A stretch of 64,000 nucleotides of DNA from the NCBI RefSeq assembly GCF_041734735.1, contig NC_134907.1, positions 7,472,596-7,536,595 of the forward strand, in the 5' to 3' direction. The stretch's first letter is position 1; each line of letters starts with the position of its first letter. The notes beneath the pieces are model-generated. The model saw nothing but the letters and a program-made list of their open reading frames with translations, ran no database searches and was not told the DNA's origin. The stretch is from Babylonia areolata. Its lineage: Eukaryota; Mollusca; Gastropoda; Neogastropoda; Buccinidae. The translations under genes were made by a program, and so were the position numbers. Shown here one piece after another: positions 11,346-22,880 of the stretch.

Positions 11346-11575
11346 CTGTATCATTGGGTATGAAGAGTTCACAGTAGGTTTTCCCCCTTTTCACTTCTTT
11401 GTCCTCGTCTGGCTCCTCCTTTATGGCCACCATCTTTTTCTCTGTATTATGTGTCTGTATGTCTTTCTCTCTCTCTGTTCATCTCTGTTTTGTATCAATG
11501 CGTCTGTATGTCCTTTCTGCCTGTGTTGTCTCCGTGTGTCTTCTCTGGTTGTGTTGTGTCCTTAAGTCTTAGTGT
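11346..11575. repeat. Spacer between two minisatellites
   Basis: CT/GT-rich spacer with ATTGGGTATGAAGAGTTCAC, CTTTGTCCTCGTCTGGCTCC and CTTTTTCTCTGTATTATGTG. These are eroded forms of phrases found next to the other P anchors (compare 7,200-7,290). No gene signal. Confidence 0.6.
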
Positions 11576-12312
11576 TGTATTGATGTGTCCTGTCTGTCTG
11601 TCTGTCTGTCCACTCTGCTGTCTGTGTTGTATTGATGTGTCTATGTCATGAGTGTGTGTGTGTGTGTGTCTGTCCTGTCTGTCTGTCCACTCTGCTGTCT
11701 GTGTTGTATTGATGTGTCTATGTCATGAGTGTGTGTGTGTGTGTGTGTGTCTGTCTGTCCACTCTGCTGTCTGTGTTGTATTGATGTGTCTGTATGTCAT
11801 GTGTGTCCTTAGTGTGTGTGTGTGTCTGTCTGTCCTGTCTGTTTGTCCACTCTGCTGTCTGTGTTGTATTGATGTGTCTATGTCATGAGTGTGTGTGTGT
11901 GTGTGTCTGTCCTGTCTGTCTGTCCACTCTGCTGTCTGTGTTGTATTGATGTGTCTGTATGTCATGTGTGTGTGTGTGTCTGTCCTGTCTGTCTGTCCAC
12001 TCTGCTGTCTGTGTTGTATTGATGTGTCTGTATGTCATGAGTGTGTGTGTGTGTCTGTCCTGTCTGTCCACTCTGCTGTCTGTGTTGTATTGATGTGTCT
12101 GTATGTCATGAGTGTGTGTGTGTGTGTGTCTGTCTGTCTGTCTGTCCACTCTGCTGTCTGTGTTGTATTGATGTGTCTGTATGTCATGTGTGTCCTTAAG
12201 TGTTAGTGTTGTATTGATGTGTCCTGTCTGTCTGTCTGTCCACTCTGCTGTCTGTGTTGTATTGATGTGTCTGTATGTCATGTGTGTGTGTGTGTGTCTG
12301 TCCTGTCTGTCT
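11576..12312. repeat. ~70-90-bp minisatellite with 'CCACTCTGCTGTCTGTGTTG'
   Basis: Nine copies of CCACTCTGCTGTCTGTGTTG followed by TATTGATGTGTCT. They are separated by variable (GT)n and TGTCCTGTCTGTC linkers, so the spacing ranges from about 68 to 94 bp. Each unit thus carries its own internal microsatellite. It lies in the slot just before the P anchor. Confidence 0.95.
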
Positions 12313-12479
12313 GTCTGTCTCACTCTGTCCTCTCTGTGACCCTCTCTATGGGTGGGTGTGGGCCTCGAGAAGTATGACCCCCTTCTCTTCATCTTCCCCT
12401 CTGTCTCTCCCCTTCCCCTTCTCTCTCTCTCTCTCTCTTTCTGCTTATTTTTTTCTCTTTCACCATTTTTCCCTGTTGT
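12313..12479. repeat. P module anchor, copy at 12.3 kb
   Basis: Degenerate anchor GACCCTCTCTATGGGTGGGT followed by GTGGGCCTCGAGAAGTATGA, then CT-rich sequence ending in the CACCATTTTTCCCTGTTGTT phrase that precedes the G module, as at 3.97 kb. Confidence 0.8.
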
Positions 12480-12779
12480 TATGTGTACTGCACTACAAAA
12501 CTGAAAAATACTACTAAAAAAACAAACAACAAACAACCCCCCCCCCCCCCCCCCGACATTAGTGTACTGTACAATGAACTATTGTTTTGTACTAGTTGAT
12601 CAAACTGGTTTATAAATGAGTAAATAATAAATTAAACCTTGATAATTGGATTTAAATGGGTGTTCAAAATGACATTAAAAAAAACTGATGGTTCACTGTT
12701 AAAAATGACTGCAAATAAATGGGTTCAAGTGGGTGTTTTTTTGTTTGTTTTTTTAAACAGTATACTATAGAATTACTGG
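12480..12779. repeat. G module, copy at 12.5 kb, with an 18-C run
   Basis: Starts with TGTGTACTGCACTACAAAAC, has a pure poly-C run at 12,537-12,554, then GACATTAGTGTACTGT, TAGTTGATCAAACTGG and AAAATGACTGCAAATAAATG. Shorter than the 4.0-kb copy. Confidence 0.8.
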
Positions 12780-15190
12780 GGTTAGTTTGTGTTGATACTG
12801 TGGTCAGTATGTGTGGATACTATACAATTATTGCGGTAGGTGTGTGGATACAAAAAAATAAAATAAAATAATAGTGGTTAGTGTGTGGATACTATAATAT
12901 TACTGTGGTAAGTGCGTGGATGTTAGTATGTGCGGATATTCTTTTTTTTTCTTTTTTATAAAAAGTACCTGAAGAAGTAAGTGAGGATACTCTCAAAACT
13001 GACCCAAGAAATATCTGCGGATATTTCAAAAACTGCCTGAAGAAGTATGTGTGGATACTATAAAAAAAACAACAACAACAACTACCTAAAGTAATATGTG
13101 TGACTACTATAAAAACTACCTGAAGAAGTATGTGTGGCTACTATAAAAACTGCCTGAAGAAGTATGTGGATACTTTAAAACTACCTGAAAAGTATGTTAT
13201 GTGTGGATACTTTAAAACTACCTGAAGTATGTGTGAATATTATAAAACTTCCTGAAGAAGTATTTGTGAATACTATAAGTATGTATGGATACTGTAAAAC
13301 TACCTGAAGAAGTGTGTGTGGATACTATATAACTGAAGAAATATGTGTAGATACTATAGAAACTGCCTTATATTTGTAGATGCTATTAAAACTGCCTTAT
13401 GTGTGGCTACTATAAAAACTACCTGAAGAAGTGTATGTGGATACTATATAAATGTGAAGAAATATATGTGGATACTATAGAAACTGCCTTACGTATGTGT
13501 GGATACTAGTAAAACTGCCTCGTGTGGATACTATAGAAACTGCCTTAAGTATGTGTGGATACTATTAAAACTGCCTTAAGTGTGGCTACTATAAAAACTA
13601 CCTGAAGAAGTATGTGTGGATACTGTAAAACTACCTGAAGAAGTGTGTGTGGATACTATAAAACTTCATAAAGAAGTATGTGTGGATACTATTAAAACTG
13701 CCTTATGTGTGGATACTATAAAAACTAACCGAAGAAGTATGTGTGGATACTATTAAAAACTACCTGAAGAAGAAAGTGTGGATACTTAAAAACTACCTGA
13801 AGAGGTAAATGTGGATACTTAAAAACTACCTGAAGAAGTGTGTATGAATACTATTAAAAACTACCAGAAGTATGTGGATACTATATATAACTATCCGAAG
13901 AAATAAGTGTGGATACTTAAAAACCACCTGAAGAAGTATGTGTATATACTATAAAAAAAAAATAAAAAAAAATAAAAAATTACTACACAATATGTGAAGA
14001 AATATGTGTGGATGCTAAAAAAAAAAAAAAAAAAATTTTAAACTGCCTAAAGAAGTATATGTGGATATTATAAAACTTCCTGATTAAGTATCTGTGAATA
14101 CTATAAAACTACTTGATGTGTGGATACTGTAAAACTACCTTAAGAAGTATGTATGGATACTGTGAAACTACCTGAAGTATATGTGGATACTATATAACTG
14201 TGAAGAAATATAGAAACTGTCTTAAGTATGTGTGGATACTATTAAAACTGCCTTGTGTGGCTAATATAAGAACTATCTGAAGAAGTATGTGTGGATACTG
14301 TAAAACTTCCTGAAGAAGTGTGTGTGGATACTGTAAAACTATCTTAAGAAGTATGTGTGGAGACTATAAAACTTCCTAAAGAAGTATGTGTGGATACTAT
14401 TAATGTGTGGATACCATAAAAACTACCCGAAAAAGTATGTGTGAATATTATAAAACTTCCTGAAGAAGTATCTGTGAATACTATAAAACTACATTATGTG
14501 TGGATACTGTAAAACTACCTGAAGAAGTATGTATGGATACTGTAAAACTACCTGAAGAAGTATGTGTGGATACTATACAAACTGCCTTAAGTATATGTGG
14601 ATACTATAAAAACTGCCTTAAGTATGTGTGGATACTATTAAAACTGCTTCATGTGTGCCTTTTTTTTTTCTCAAGGTCTTACTAAGCGCGTTGGGTTACG
14701 CTGCTGGTCAGGCATCTGCTTGGCAGATGTGGTGTAGCATATATGGATTTGACCGAACGCAGTGACGCCTCCTTGAGCTACTGTTAATGATATGTGTGGC
14801 TACTATAAAAACTACCTGAAGAAGTACGTGTGGATACTGTAAAACTACTTGTGTGTGGATACTATAAAACTTCCTAAAGAAGTGTGTGTGGATACTATTA
14901 AAAACTGCTTTATGTGGGGATACCATAAAAACTACCCGAAGAAGTATGTGTGGTTACTATTTTTTAAAAATTTAAAATTATTATTAAAAAAAACAAACAA
15001 AAAAACCCTTGCTAAAGGAGTATGTGATACTATAAAAGCTACCTGAAAAAGTATGTGTGGATACTATAAAATAACCATAGTTTGTGGATACACAAAACGA
15101 CCATAATTTGTATGTATGGATACTACAAAATGATCATAGTTTATGAATGGATACTCAAATAAATACTGCAGGTAGTGTAGATACTAAAAA
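12780..15190. repeat. S module: 34-bp subfamily 'CTACCTGAAGAAGTATGTGT'
   Basis: About 70 units of the form GGATACTATAAAAA then CTACCTGAAGAAGTATGTGT. The normal TTACTGTGGTTAG half-unit is replaced by CTACCTGAAGAAG or CTGCCTTAAG, so this block is a private subfamily that expanded after the block was laid down. It is interrupted by a SINE tail at 14,671-14,783. Confidence 0.94.
14671..14783 (+). mobile_element. SINE 3' portion, plus strand, inside satellite
   Basis: Matches the 3' part of the SINEs at 40.4 kb (opposite strand) and 52.4 kb: TCAAGGTCTTACTAAGCGCG, CTGCTGGTCAGGCATCTGCT, GACCGAACGCAGTGACGCCT, then CCTTGAGCTACTG. A short duplication ATGTGTG flanks it (14,651-14,657 and 14,792-14,798). 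The 10-T run just left of it may belong to the insertion. It is 5'-truncated, with no tRNA-like head. It splits one unit of the 34-bp array and so is younger than that array's formation. Confidence 0.85.
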
Positions 15191-15540
15191 ACTATGGTAG
15201 TCAGTATTTGTGATTGGACTGCTTGATAATTATGAGCTCACTGGTGGGTGTGCATAAGACTGAAATTATATTCTAAGTTTTAAAAGTAATTTTAGACTTC
15301 AAATAGCAATATGTAAATGTTAAATAACACTTTTTATGATTTTGTATTGTTACGGGTGAAGAATCTAAACCCAGCCAAAACGAAACTGAAAAAAATATTG
15401 ATATTAAAGTTGAAACAAAATTGTTTTAAATGATACAAAAATTTAATTGCAAGCAAATACAGATAATAAACTGGTAACAAACTTGTTTTAAATGATACAA
15501 AATCATTGTTATAGTTATTTTTTTAAATTACTGTTGTTTG
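15191..15540. repeat. Partial T module
   Basis: Contains GATTGGACTGCTTGATAATT, ATGAGCTCACTGGTGGGTGT, GCATAAGACTGAAATTATAT and a CCCAGCCAAAACGAAAC phrase. These are the first two phrases of the T module. The 'GACATTGAG' and 'GAAATAAACAT' phrases are missing, and satellite resumes at once. Confidence 0.75.
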
Positions 15541-18060
15541 TTTAGACACTACACAATTAAAATACTGTAATGTGGGTACAATTAAATTAACGTAGTTAGT
15601 ATATGTGACACTATAAAATTACTGTGGTTACTATATGTGGATACCATAGAATTACTAGATTTACATGTGGAAACTATAAAATTACTGCGGTTAGTACTTA
15701 TGGATACATAAAAACTAGAACTGTAAGTAGTATCAAAGATTTCTGTGGTTATTAAGTGTGGGTACAATTCCTGAAGTAGGTATTTGTACTGGAATACTCT
15801 AGTAAGTATATATGGAAATTATTAAATTACTGTGTTAAGTATGTGTGGATACTGAAAACAACTACTGCAGTCAGTATGTGTGGATGCTAAAAGAATTTCG
15901 CTGTTTGCATGTATGGATACTCTGTGGTTAGTATGTATGAATACTATAAAATTACTGTGGCTAGTTTGTATGAATACTGTATTGTATAAAATTAGTGCAG
16001 TTAGTATGTATGTGTATGAATACTATAAAATTAGTGCAGTTAGTATGTATGGATACTGTGGGATTGCTGTAATATGTATGGAATTTATATATGAATCGTT
16101 TAGAATTACTGTAATTAGTATGTACGCATACTGTAGAATTGCTGTAATTTGTGTGTGTGGAATTTATATATGAATCGTTTAGAATTACTGTAATCAGTAT
16201 GTATGGATACTACAAAATGACTGTAGTGTGGGTGGATACCATAAAATTATTCTGGTTAGTGTATGTTGATACTATTACTCTAGTTAGTATGTGTGGACAC
16301 TATAAAATTGCTGTATTGCGTATGTGTGCATACTATAAAAAAAAAATACTGCTGCTTGTTTATGGGCATACTTAAAACTCTTAGTTAACTTATTATAATA
16401 AAAAAAATTATAAAAAAATACTGTGGTTAGTATTGGATGCCATAAAATGAGTTTGATGACTGTGGTAGGTATGTGTGGGTACTACTTTAAATTTCTAGTT
16501 AACATGTGTGCATATTTAAAAATAATACTGTGGTCAGAATTGGATGCCCTAAAATGAGTTTGACTGGTAGGTATGTGTGGATACTACTCGGCGTTTCTAG
16601 TTAACATGTGTGCATATTTAAAAATAATACTGTGGTCAGTATTGGATGCCATAAAATGAGTTTGACTGGTAGGTATGTGTGGATACTACTCGGCGTTTCT
16701 AGTTAACATGTGTGCATATTTAAAAATAATACTGTGGTCAGAATTGGATGCCCTAAAATGAGTTTGACTGGTAGGTATGTGTGGATACTACTCGGCGTTT
16801 CTAGTTAACATGTGTGCATATTTAAAAATAATACTGTGGACAGTATTGGATGCCATAAAATGAGTTTGATGACTGTGGTAGGTATGTGTGGATACTAACT
16901 TTACATTACTAGTTAACATGTGTGCATATTAAAAAAATAAAAATGTGGTCAGTATTGGATGCCATAAAATGAGTTAATGACTGGTAGGTATGTGTGGATA
17001 CTAACTTTACATTTCTAGTTAACATGTGTGCAAATTTAAAAATAATACCATGGTCAGTACTGGATGCCATAAGATGAGTTTAATGACTATGGTAGGTATG
17101 TGTACATACTGCTTTAAATTTCTAGTTAAAATGTATGCATATTTAAAAACAATACTGTGGTTAGTACTGGATGCTATGAAATGAGTTTAATAACTGTGGT
17201 AGGAATGTGTACATACTACTTTACATTTCTGGATTATGTGTTCGTATTTAAAAATAACACTGTGGTCAGTATTGCATGCCATAAAATTAGTTTAATGACT
17301 GTGGTAGGTATGTGTGTATACTATAAAATAATGACATGTAGGATATGTGGATGCTTCAAAACCTATTGTAGTTAGTATGTGTGGATACTTTAAATTTTCC
17401 AGTTAGTATGTGTAAATACTTACAAAAACTTATTAAAAAAAATACTGTAGTTGGTATACATGGATACAATAAAGTTACTGTAGTTCATATGATGGATACC
17501 ATAAAATTACTGTAGTTAGTGCGTGTGGATACCACAACACTGGAAGCTGGAATGTGTGGGTATTACATAATTGCTGTAGTTGGTATGGTGCATACTTCAA
17601 AATTATTGCAATTAGTAAATGTGGAAACTATAAAATCTCTTAGTTGGTATATGTGAATACTGCAAAATTACTATACTTTGTATGTGTGAATACTTTCAAA
17701 ACTACCAGGTAGTGTGTGTGAATAAACAATCAGTTAGTATGTGTGATACTTAAAAAAAAAAAAAAAGAAAAAAAAAAGGTGTAATATGTGTGGATATTAT
17801 AAAAATACAATGTTTGATCAATGTGGATATTGTTAAGCACTGTAGATCGAATATGTTGATACTAAAGAATTACCGTAGTTTGTACGTGTTGATACTTTAA
17901 AACTACAAGTTAGCATGTGTGGTTACATAAATTTTGGTTAGCATGTGTGGATAAAATAACAATTACTGTGGTTAAGTGTATGTATGTATGTATATGTAAC
18001 ATGAGTGAATACTATGACATTATTGTTGGCAGTAGAGCGAATACTAAAAATTACTGTGCT
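15541..18060. repeat. S module: ~33-bp satellite, block 5
   Basis: Long run of degenerate GGATACTATAAAATTACTG units including a 102-bp higher-order stretch (16,410-17,310), a local duplication with TGGAATTTATATATGAATCG at about 16,078 and 16,162, and several A-runs. Ends at the T module. Confidence 0.9.
16410..17310. repeat. 102-bp higher-order repeat within the satellite
   Basis: About nine copies of a three-monomer unit: TGGTCAGTATTGGATGCCAT, AAAATGAGTTTGACTGGTAG, GTATGTGTGGATACTACT, then TTCTAGTTAACATGTGTGCA and TATTTAAAAATAATACTG. The start of TGGTCA/TGGACA falls at 16,531, 16,633, 16,735 and 16,837, so the period is 102 bp there. Flanking copies are longer (about 105 bp) and more diverged. 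Confidence 0.92.
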
Positions 18061-18510
18061 TAGTGTGTGGGGGTTTGACTGGCTTACACATCGGATCAGG
18101 TATGTAAATTGGGACCCACTGATAGAAGCGCATAAGAGTAGACTTTATATTGATTAAAAAAATTAAAAAAACAACAACCAGAAGCAAAAAAACATTGAAA
18201 GTTCAAACACTTGAAATGATATTAAACTGTTTAGTATTGCTGTGTTGGTGTTTTCTTATTGCGAACTAAACTAAACCAAAACAGATCAAAATAAAACAAA
18301 ACAAAAACCATATCAGTAACAATTTGATGATATAATCAAATGTCTCATAACTGGAATTATTATAGAAGGCAAATAAATATGTCTTGCAAATGGAATTGTT
18401 TGAGGCGCCTATAGCCTTGCTCATCATTATTGTCTTGGCTGTGTGACATTAATATATTGATGCATTTATTTGCTGGTATAATATTCTTATCATTGAGATG
18501 GTTTGGAATT
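18061..18510. repeat. T module, copy 2 (lacks the last phrase)
   Basis: Has TTTGACTGGCTTACACATCG, GATCAGGTATGTAAATTGGG, ACTAAACTAAACCAAAACAG and CTTGGCTGTGTGACATTAAT, then passes straight into a minisatellite. The 'CATGATTGAAATAAACAT' phrase and the J module seen in copies 1, 3 and 4 are absent, so this macro-unit carries an internal deletion or was joined here. Confidence 0.83.
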
Positions 18511-19140
18511 TGTTTATTTTTAGCCTGTCCTCTCCCTGTCTTTTTTCTCTCTTTCCCTCTCCCTGTCTCTTTCCTCTCTTTCCCTCTCACTGTCTCTGTC
18601 TTTTCTCTGTTTATTTTCAGCCTGTCCTGTCCCGGTCTTTTTCTCTCTTTCCCTCCCACTGTCTCTTGTCTTTTCTCTGTTTATTTTCAGCCTGTCCTCT
18701 CCCTGTCTTTTCCTCTCTGTCCCTCTCCCTGTCTCTTTTCTCTCTGTCCCTCCCACTGTCTCTTGTCTTTTCTCTGTTTATTTTCAGCCTGTCCTCTCCC
18801 TGTCTTTTCCTCTCTGTCCCTCTCCCTGTCTCTTTTCTCTCTGTCCCTCCCACTGTCTCCTGTCTTTTCTCTGTTTATTTTCAGCCTGTCCTGTCCCTGT
18901 CTTTTTTCTCTCTTTCCCTCTCCCTGTCCCTGTCTTTCTCTCTCTGTCCCTCTCACTGTCTCTTGTCTTTTCTCTGTTTATTTTCAGCCTGTCCTGTCCC
19001 TGTCTCTTTTCTCTCTTTCCCTCTCCCTGTCTTTCTCTCTCTGTCCCTCTCACTGTCTCTTGTCTTTTCTCTGTTTATTTTCAGCCTGTCCTCTCCCTGT
19101 CTCTTTTCTCTCTTTCCCTCTCACTGTCTCTGTCTTTAAG
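18511..19140. repeat. 97-bp pyrimidine minisatellite with TTTATTTTCAG
   Basis: Units start with TTATTTTCAGCCTGTCCT at 18,611, 18,681, 18,778, 18,875, 18,978 and 19,075 (an eroded first unit lies near 18,515), giving a 97-bp main period. Each unit is a long pyrimidine tract ending in TTTATTTTCAG, which resembles a 3' splice site. The frame is open on the plus strand across this array and the next (18,430-19,746, 438 codons), but several other frames are open too. Confidence 0.95.
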
Positions 19141-20895
19141 TCTGTCTTAATGTTCAGCCTGTCTCTTACGTCTTCCTCTCTTCCCCTCTCACTGTTCTTT
19201 TGCTCTTGTCTTTTTTTTTTTATCTGTACAGGTTCTGTCTGTCTTGATCACTCTGTGGCTGGATCTTGGCAGTTAGGAATGTTTGTCCTGTGTGCCCTGT
19301 TCCTGCCCTCCACTCTTTCTCTCCAGTCTGTCCATCTGTTAGGAATGTTTGTCCTGTGTGCCCTGTTCCTGCCCTCCACTCTCTCTCTCCGGTCTGTCCA
19401 TCTGTTAGGAATGTTTGTCCTGTGTGCCCTGTTCCTGCCCTCCACTCTCTCTCTCCGGTCTGTCCATCTGTTAGGAATGTTTGTCCTGTGTGCCCTGTTC
19501 CTGCCCTCCACTCTCTCTCTCCGGTCTGTCCATCTGTTAGGAATGTTTGTCCTGTGTGCCCTGTTCCTGCCCTCCACTCTCTCTCTCCGGTCTGTCCATC
19601 TGTTAGGAATGTTTGTCCTGTGTGCCCTGTTCCTGCCTGCCCTCCACTCTCTCTCTCTGGTCTGTCCATCTGTTAGGAATGTTTGTCCTGTGTGCCCTGT
19701 TCCTGCCTGCCCTCCACTCTCTCTCTCCAGTCTGTCCATCTGTTAGGAATGTTTGTCCTGTGTGCCCTGTTCCTGCCCTCCACTCTTTCTCTCAAGTCTG
19801 TCCATCTGTTAGGAATGTTTGTCCTGTGTGCCCTGTTCCTGCCTGCCCTCCACTCTTTCTCTCCAGTCTGTCCATCTGTTAGGAATGTTTGTCCTGTGTG
19901 CCCTGTTCCTGCCCTCCACTCTCTCTCTCTCCGGTCTGTCCATCTGTTAGGAATGTTTGTCCTGTGTGCCCTGTTCCTGCCCTCCACTCTCTCTCTCCGG
20001 TCTGTCCATCTGTTAGGAATGTTTGTCCTGTGTGCCCTGTTCCTGCCCTCCACTCTTTCTCTCCGGTCTGTCCATCTGTTAGGAATGTTTGTCCTGTGTG
20101 CCCTGTTCCTGCCTGCCCTCCACTCTCTCTCTCCAGTCTGTCCATCTGTTAGGAATGTTTGTCCTGTGTGCCCTGTTCCTGCCTGCCCTCCACTCTTTCT
20201 CTCCAGTCTGTCCATCTGTTAGGAATGTTTGGCCTGTGTGCCCTGTTCCTGCCCTCCACTCTCTCTCTCCGGTCTGTCCATCTGTTAGGAATGTTTGTCC
20301 TGTGTGCCCTGTTCCTGCCCTCCACTCTTTCTCTCCGGTCTGTCCATCTGTTAGGAATGTTTGTCCTGTGTGCCCTGTTCCTGCCCTCCACTCTCTCTCT
20401 CCAGTCTGTCCATCTGTTAGGAATGTTTGTCCTGTGTGCCCTGTTCCTGCCCTCCACTCTTTCTCTCCGGTCTGTCCATCTGTTAGGAATGTTTGTCCTG
20501 TGTGCCCTGTTCCTGCCTGCCCTCCACTCTTTCTCTCCGTCTGTCCATCTGTTAGGAATGTTTGGCCTGTGTGCCCTGTTCCTGCCTGCCCTCCACTCTC
20601 TCTCTCCAGTCTGTCCATCTGTTAGGAATGTTTGTCCTGTGTGCCCTGTTCCTGCCTGCCCTCCACTCTCTCTCTCCGGTCTGTCCATCTGTTAGGAATG
20701 TTTGTCCTGTGTGCCCTGTTCCTGCCCTCCACTCTCTCTCTCCGGTCTGTCCATCTGTTAGGAATGTTTGTCCTGTGTGCCCTGTTCCTGCCTGCCCTCC
20801 ACTCTCTCTCTCCGGTCTGTCCATCTGTTAGGAATGTTTGTCCTGTGTGCCCTGTTCCTGCCCTCTACTCTCTCTCTCCAGTCTGTCCATCTGTG
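19141..20895. repeat. 66/70-bp minisatellite 'GGAATGTTTGTCCTGTGTGC'
   Basis: Seeded by GATCTTGGCAGTTAGGAATG at about 19,260, the same phrase found at 7.03, 23.38 and 31.85 kb. It is followed by about 24 units of GGAATGTTTGTCCTGTGTGC, CCTGTTCCTGCCCTCCACTC and TCTCTCTCCGGTCTGTCCAT. A CCTG duplication gives a 70-bp form and the 66-bp form lacks it. The order of 66- and 70-bp forms is irregular. Both strands are open in several frames at once, because 66 is divisible by three and the unit lacks stops. Confidence 0.97.
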
Positions 20896-21400
20896 TTTCT
20901 CTCCCTCTGTCTCTCTCCCACCCCCACCCCCCTCCACCCATCTATATACTTCCCCACTCCCACCTCCCTCTCCCGTCATTCTGTTATTTTTCTCTTGTGT
21001 CTGTATCCCTGTCATGGGTATGGGTGGTTCAGTGTTGGTTTCTCCCCCTTGCCAGTATCTAATGTCTGGCCCTCCTCTCTCTCTCTCTCTCTGTCCACCT
21101 GTCTTTTTCTCTGTGTTGATGTATGTCTGTATGTCTCTCATTTTCCGTCTGTGTCCTTCTCTATTGAAAGTATGGGTAAGGAGTATGCCCCCCCCCCCAC
21201 CCCCCTCTAACTGTTCCCCCTCCTCCCTCTCTTGTCTCCACCCCCTCTTCTTTGTACGCCCCCCACCCCTTCCCTCCCTCTCTTTCTGTATTATCTTTCT
21301 CTCAGTGTGTGTGTGTGTGTCTTATGTTTCACATTCACCTTTTTTCCACTATGAGTGTGGTTATCTTTGTCCTTTTGCTTGCACAAACTACTGTGATTAA
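20896..21400. repeat. P module anchor, copy at 21.2 kb
   Basis: Has CATGGGTATGGGTGGTTCAG, TTGCCAGTATCTAATGTCTG, CTTTTTCTCTGTGTTGATGT, then an anchor with TATGGGTAAGGAGTATG and a poly-C run at about 21,188-21,197. A (GT)n run and the exit phrase GTTATCTTTGTCCTTTTGCT follow, as at 7.9 kb. Confidence 0.83.
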
Positions 21401-22044
21401 TATATGTGGGTATTTAAAAAAAAAAAAATTTACTCAAGTTAGTATGTGTGGATGCTGCAACATTATTTTGGTCATTTCTAGATACTATGAAATTACTGTG
21501 GTCAGTATGTGTGCATGCTATATAAATACTCAAATTAGTATGTGTGGATATTATAAAATTATTGTGGTTATTATGTCTGGATATTGTGAAATTACTATGT
21601 TTAGTATGTGTGGATATTGTGAAATTTGCTATGGTTAGTTTGTGTATGGATACTATGAAATTACTGTGGCGAGTATATGTGACTACTATGAAATTACTGT
21701 GGTCAGTATGTGTGGATACTATAAAATTATTGTATGTGTGGGTACTATTATAATCATTGTATGTGTTGATACTATAGTATAAAATTACTGTTGTTACAAC
21801 GTTAGTTTGAGTGAATACTATAAAAATAAAAAAAATTCTTATGACAGTATGTGTGGATACAAGAAAATCACTGTGGTTAGTTTGTGTGAATAATATAAAA
21901 CGATTGTGATTAGTCTCAGTGAATAGTGTGAAATTACTGTGGCTAGTACATGTGAATATTACTGTAATGACCATAGTTGGGATGCTTGGATACTATATAA
22001 AATGACTGCAGGCAAGTAGTGCGATACAACAGAATTACTGTAGT
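21401..22044. repeat. S module: ~33-bp satellite, block 6
   Basis: Units of GGATACTATGAAATTACTGT with GGTTAGTATGTGT linkers. The ATGAAATTAC variant predominates over ATAAAATTAC here, another block-specific signature. Confidence 0.9.
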
Positions 22045-22880
22045 TAGTTATGGTTGACCTGGTTGAACCATGGGACTGGATGTGTAAATCAGAGCTCACT
22101 TACCGATGTTTAAGATTTAGATTGTCTTAACTCACTCAGTACGGCCAGTCCTCTCTTCTCCTCTACACAGACCCCTCGGATGTCCAGTGGGTGTCTCAAT
22201 GACCCAACCTTTAGCTTCCATCGTCAGAATTGTGGTATTCTTTGTCAACATTCACCTCTTCAGTATGAGAATCTTCCACTTGCAATATTTTGATGGTGGT
22301 AATTGGGGTGAAACGCTGTTAACGTCTTTTGTTTCGCCGTTCGTATGGAGAGAGTTAATCAAACCAGTCACTGAGTGTTCCAAAACATAAAAATGATGAT
22401 AAAATGTTTAGTAATGCTGCCATTGTATATTCGTAATATGTTGTGACAAGCAAACCAAACCAGACCAAACTCGAAGTGAATAAACCTAAAGTGATATGAA
22501 TAATATACTTAAAACAGATACATATTTTCCATGAAAAAAAAACTTGTCATAGATTAGGTAATCCATTTTAAAACAAACATGTGGTGAAAGTGGAATTGTT
22601 TTTAAGACAGTTTTAGCCCTTTTACAACATTCATGGTTGTTGTCTTGGCTGTGCAACATTGAGATGGATGGATTCTTACCAGCAGATTTTCATCATTTAG
22701 AAGGTTTTGGATCTTGGTGCTGCTTAAAAAAAAAAAAAAAAAATCAGATCATTGTGAACCTGCTGTGACTTTTGCCGTCAGCTTTGCATGTGACTTAAGG
22801 TGATTAAAACAAGATCAGACTTGTTTCAAGACTCCTACCATGATTGAAACAGCATTGTTTTGCAAAACCACTTCCTTTTG
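22045..22880. repeat. T module, copy 3, split by a MITE
   Basis: TTGACCTGGTTGAACCATGG, GATGTGTAAATCAGAGCTCA, then the MITE, then CAAACCAAACCAGACCAAAC, TTGTCTTGGCTGTGCAACAT and CCATGATTGAAACAGCATTG. All four T phrases are present and in order once the insertion is set aside. This shows the T module existed here before the MITE landed. Confidence 0.85.
22127..22358. mobile_element. 232-bp TTAA-flanked MITE, copy 1
   Basis: Bounded by TTAA at both ends (22,127-22,130 and 22,355-22,358). Imperfect terminal inverted repeats: TTAACTCACTCAGTACG at the left, and TTAACTCTCTCCATACG as the reverse complement of the right. Interior phrases include CCCTCGGATGTCCAGTGGGT and TTGTCAACATTCACCTCTTC. No transposase frame. 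A second copy of identical length lies at 61,374-61,605 and differs at about 14 sites by eye. A TTAA target suggests piggyBac-type mobilisation, but the termini do not begin with the usual CCC. Confidence 0.9.

Noticed and set aside
18430-20695. Large Pro/Ser/Leu/Cys-rich plus-strand frames and Arg/Gly-rich minus-strand frames
   Set aside because: Open in several frames on both strands because of 66- and 97-bp pyrimidine arrays. No start context or conserved unit frame is convincing.
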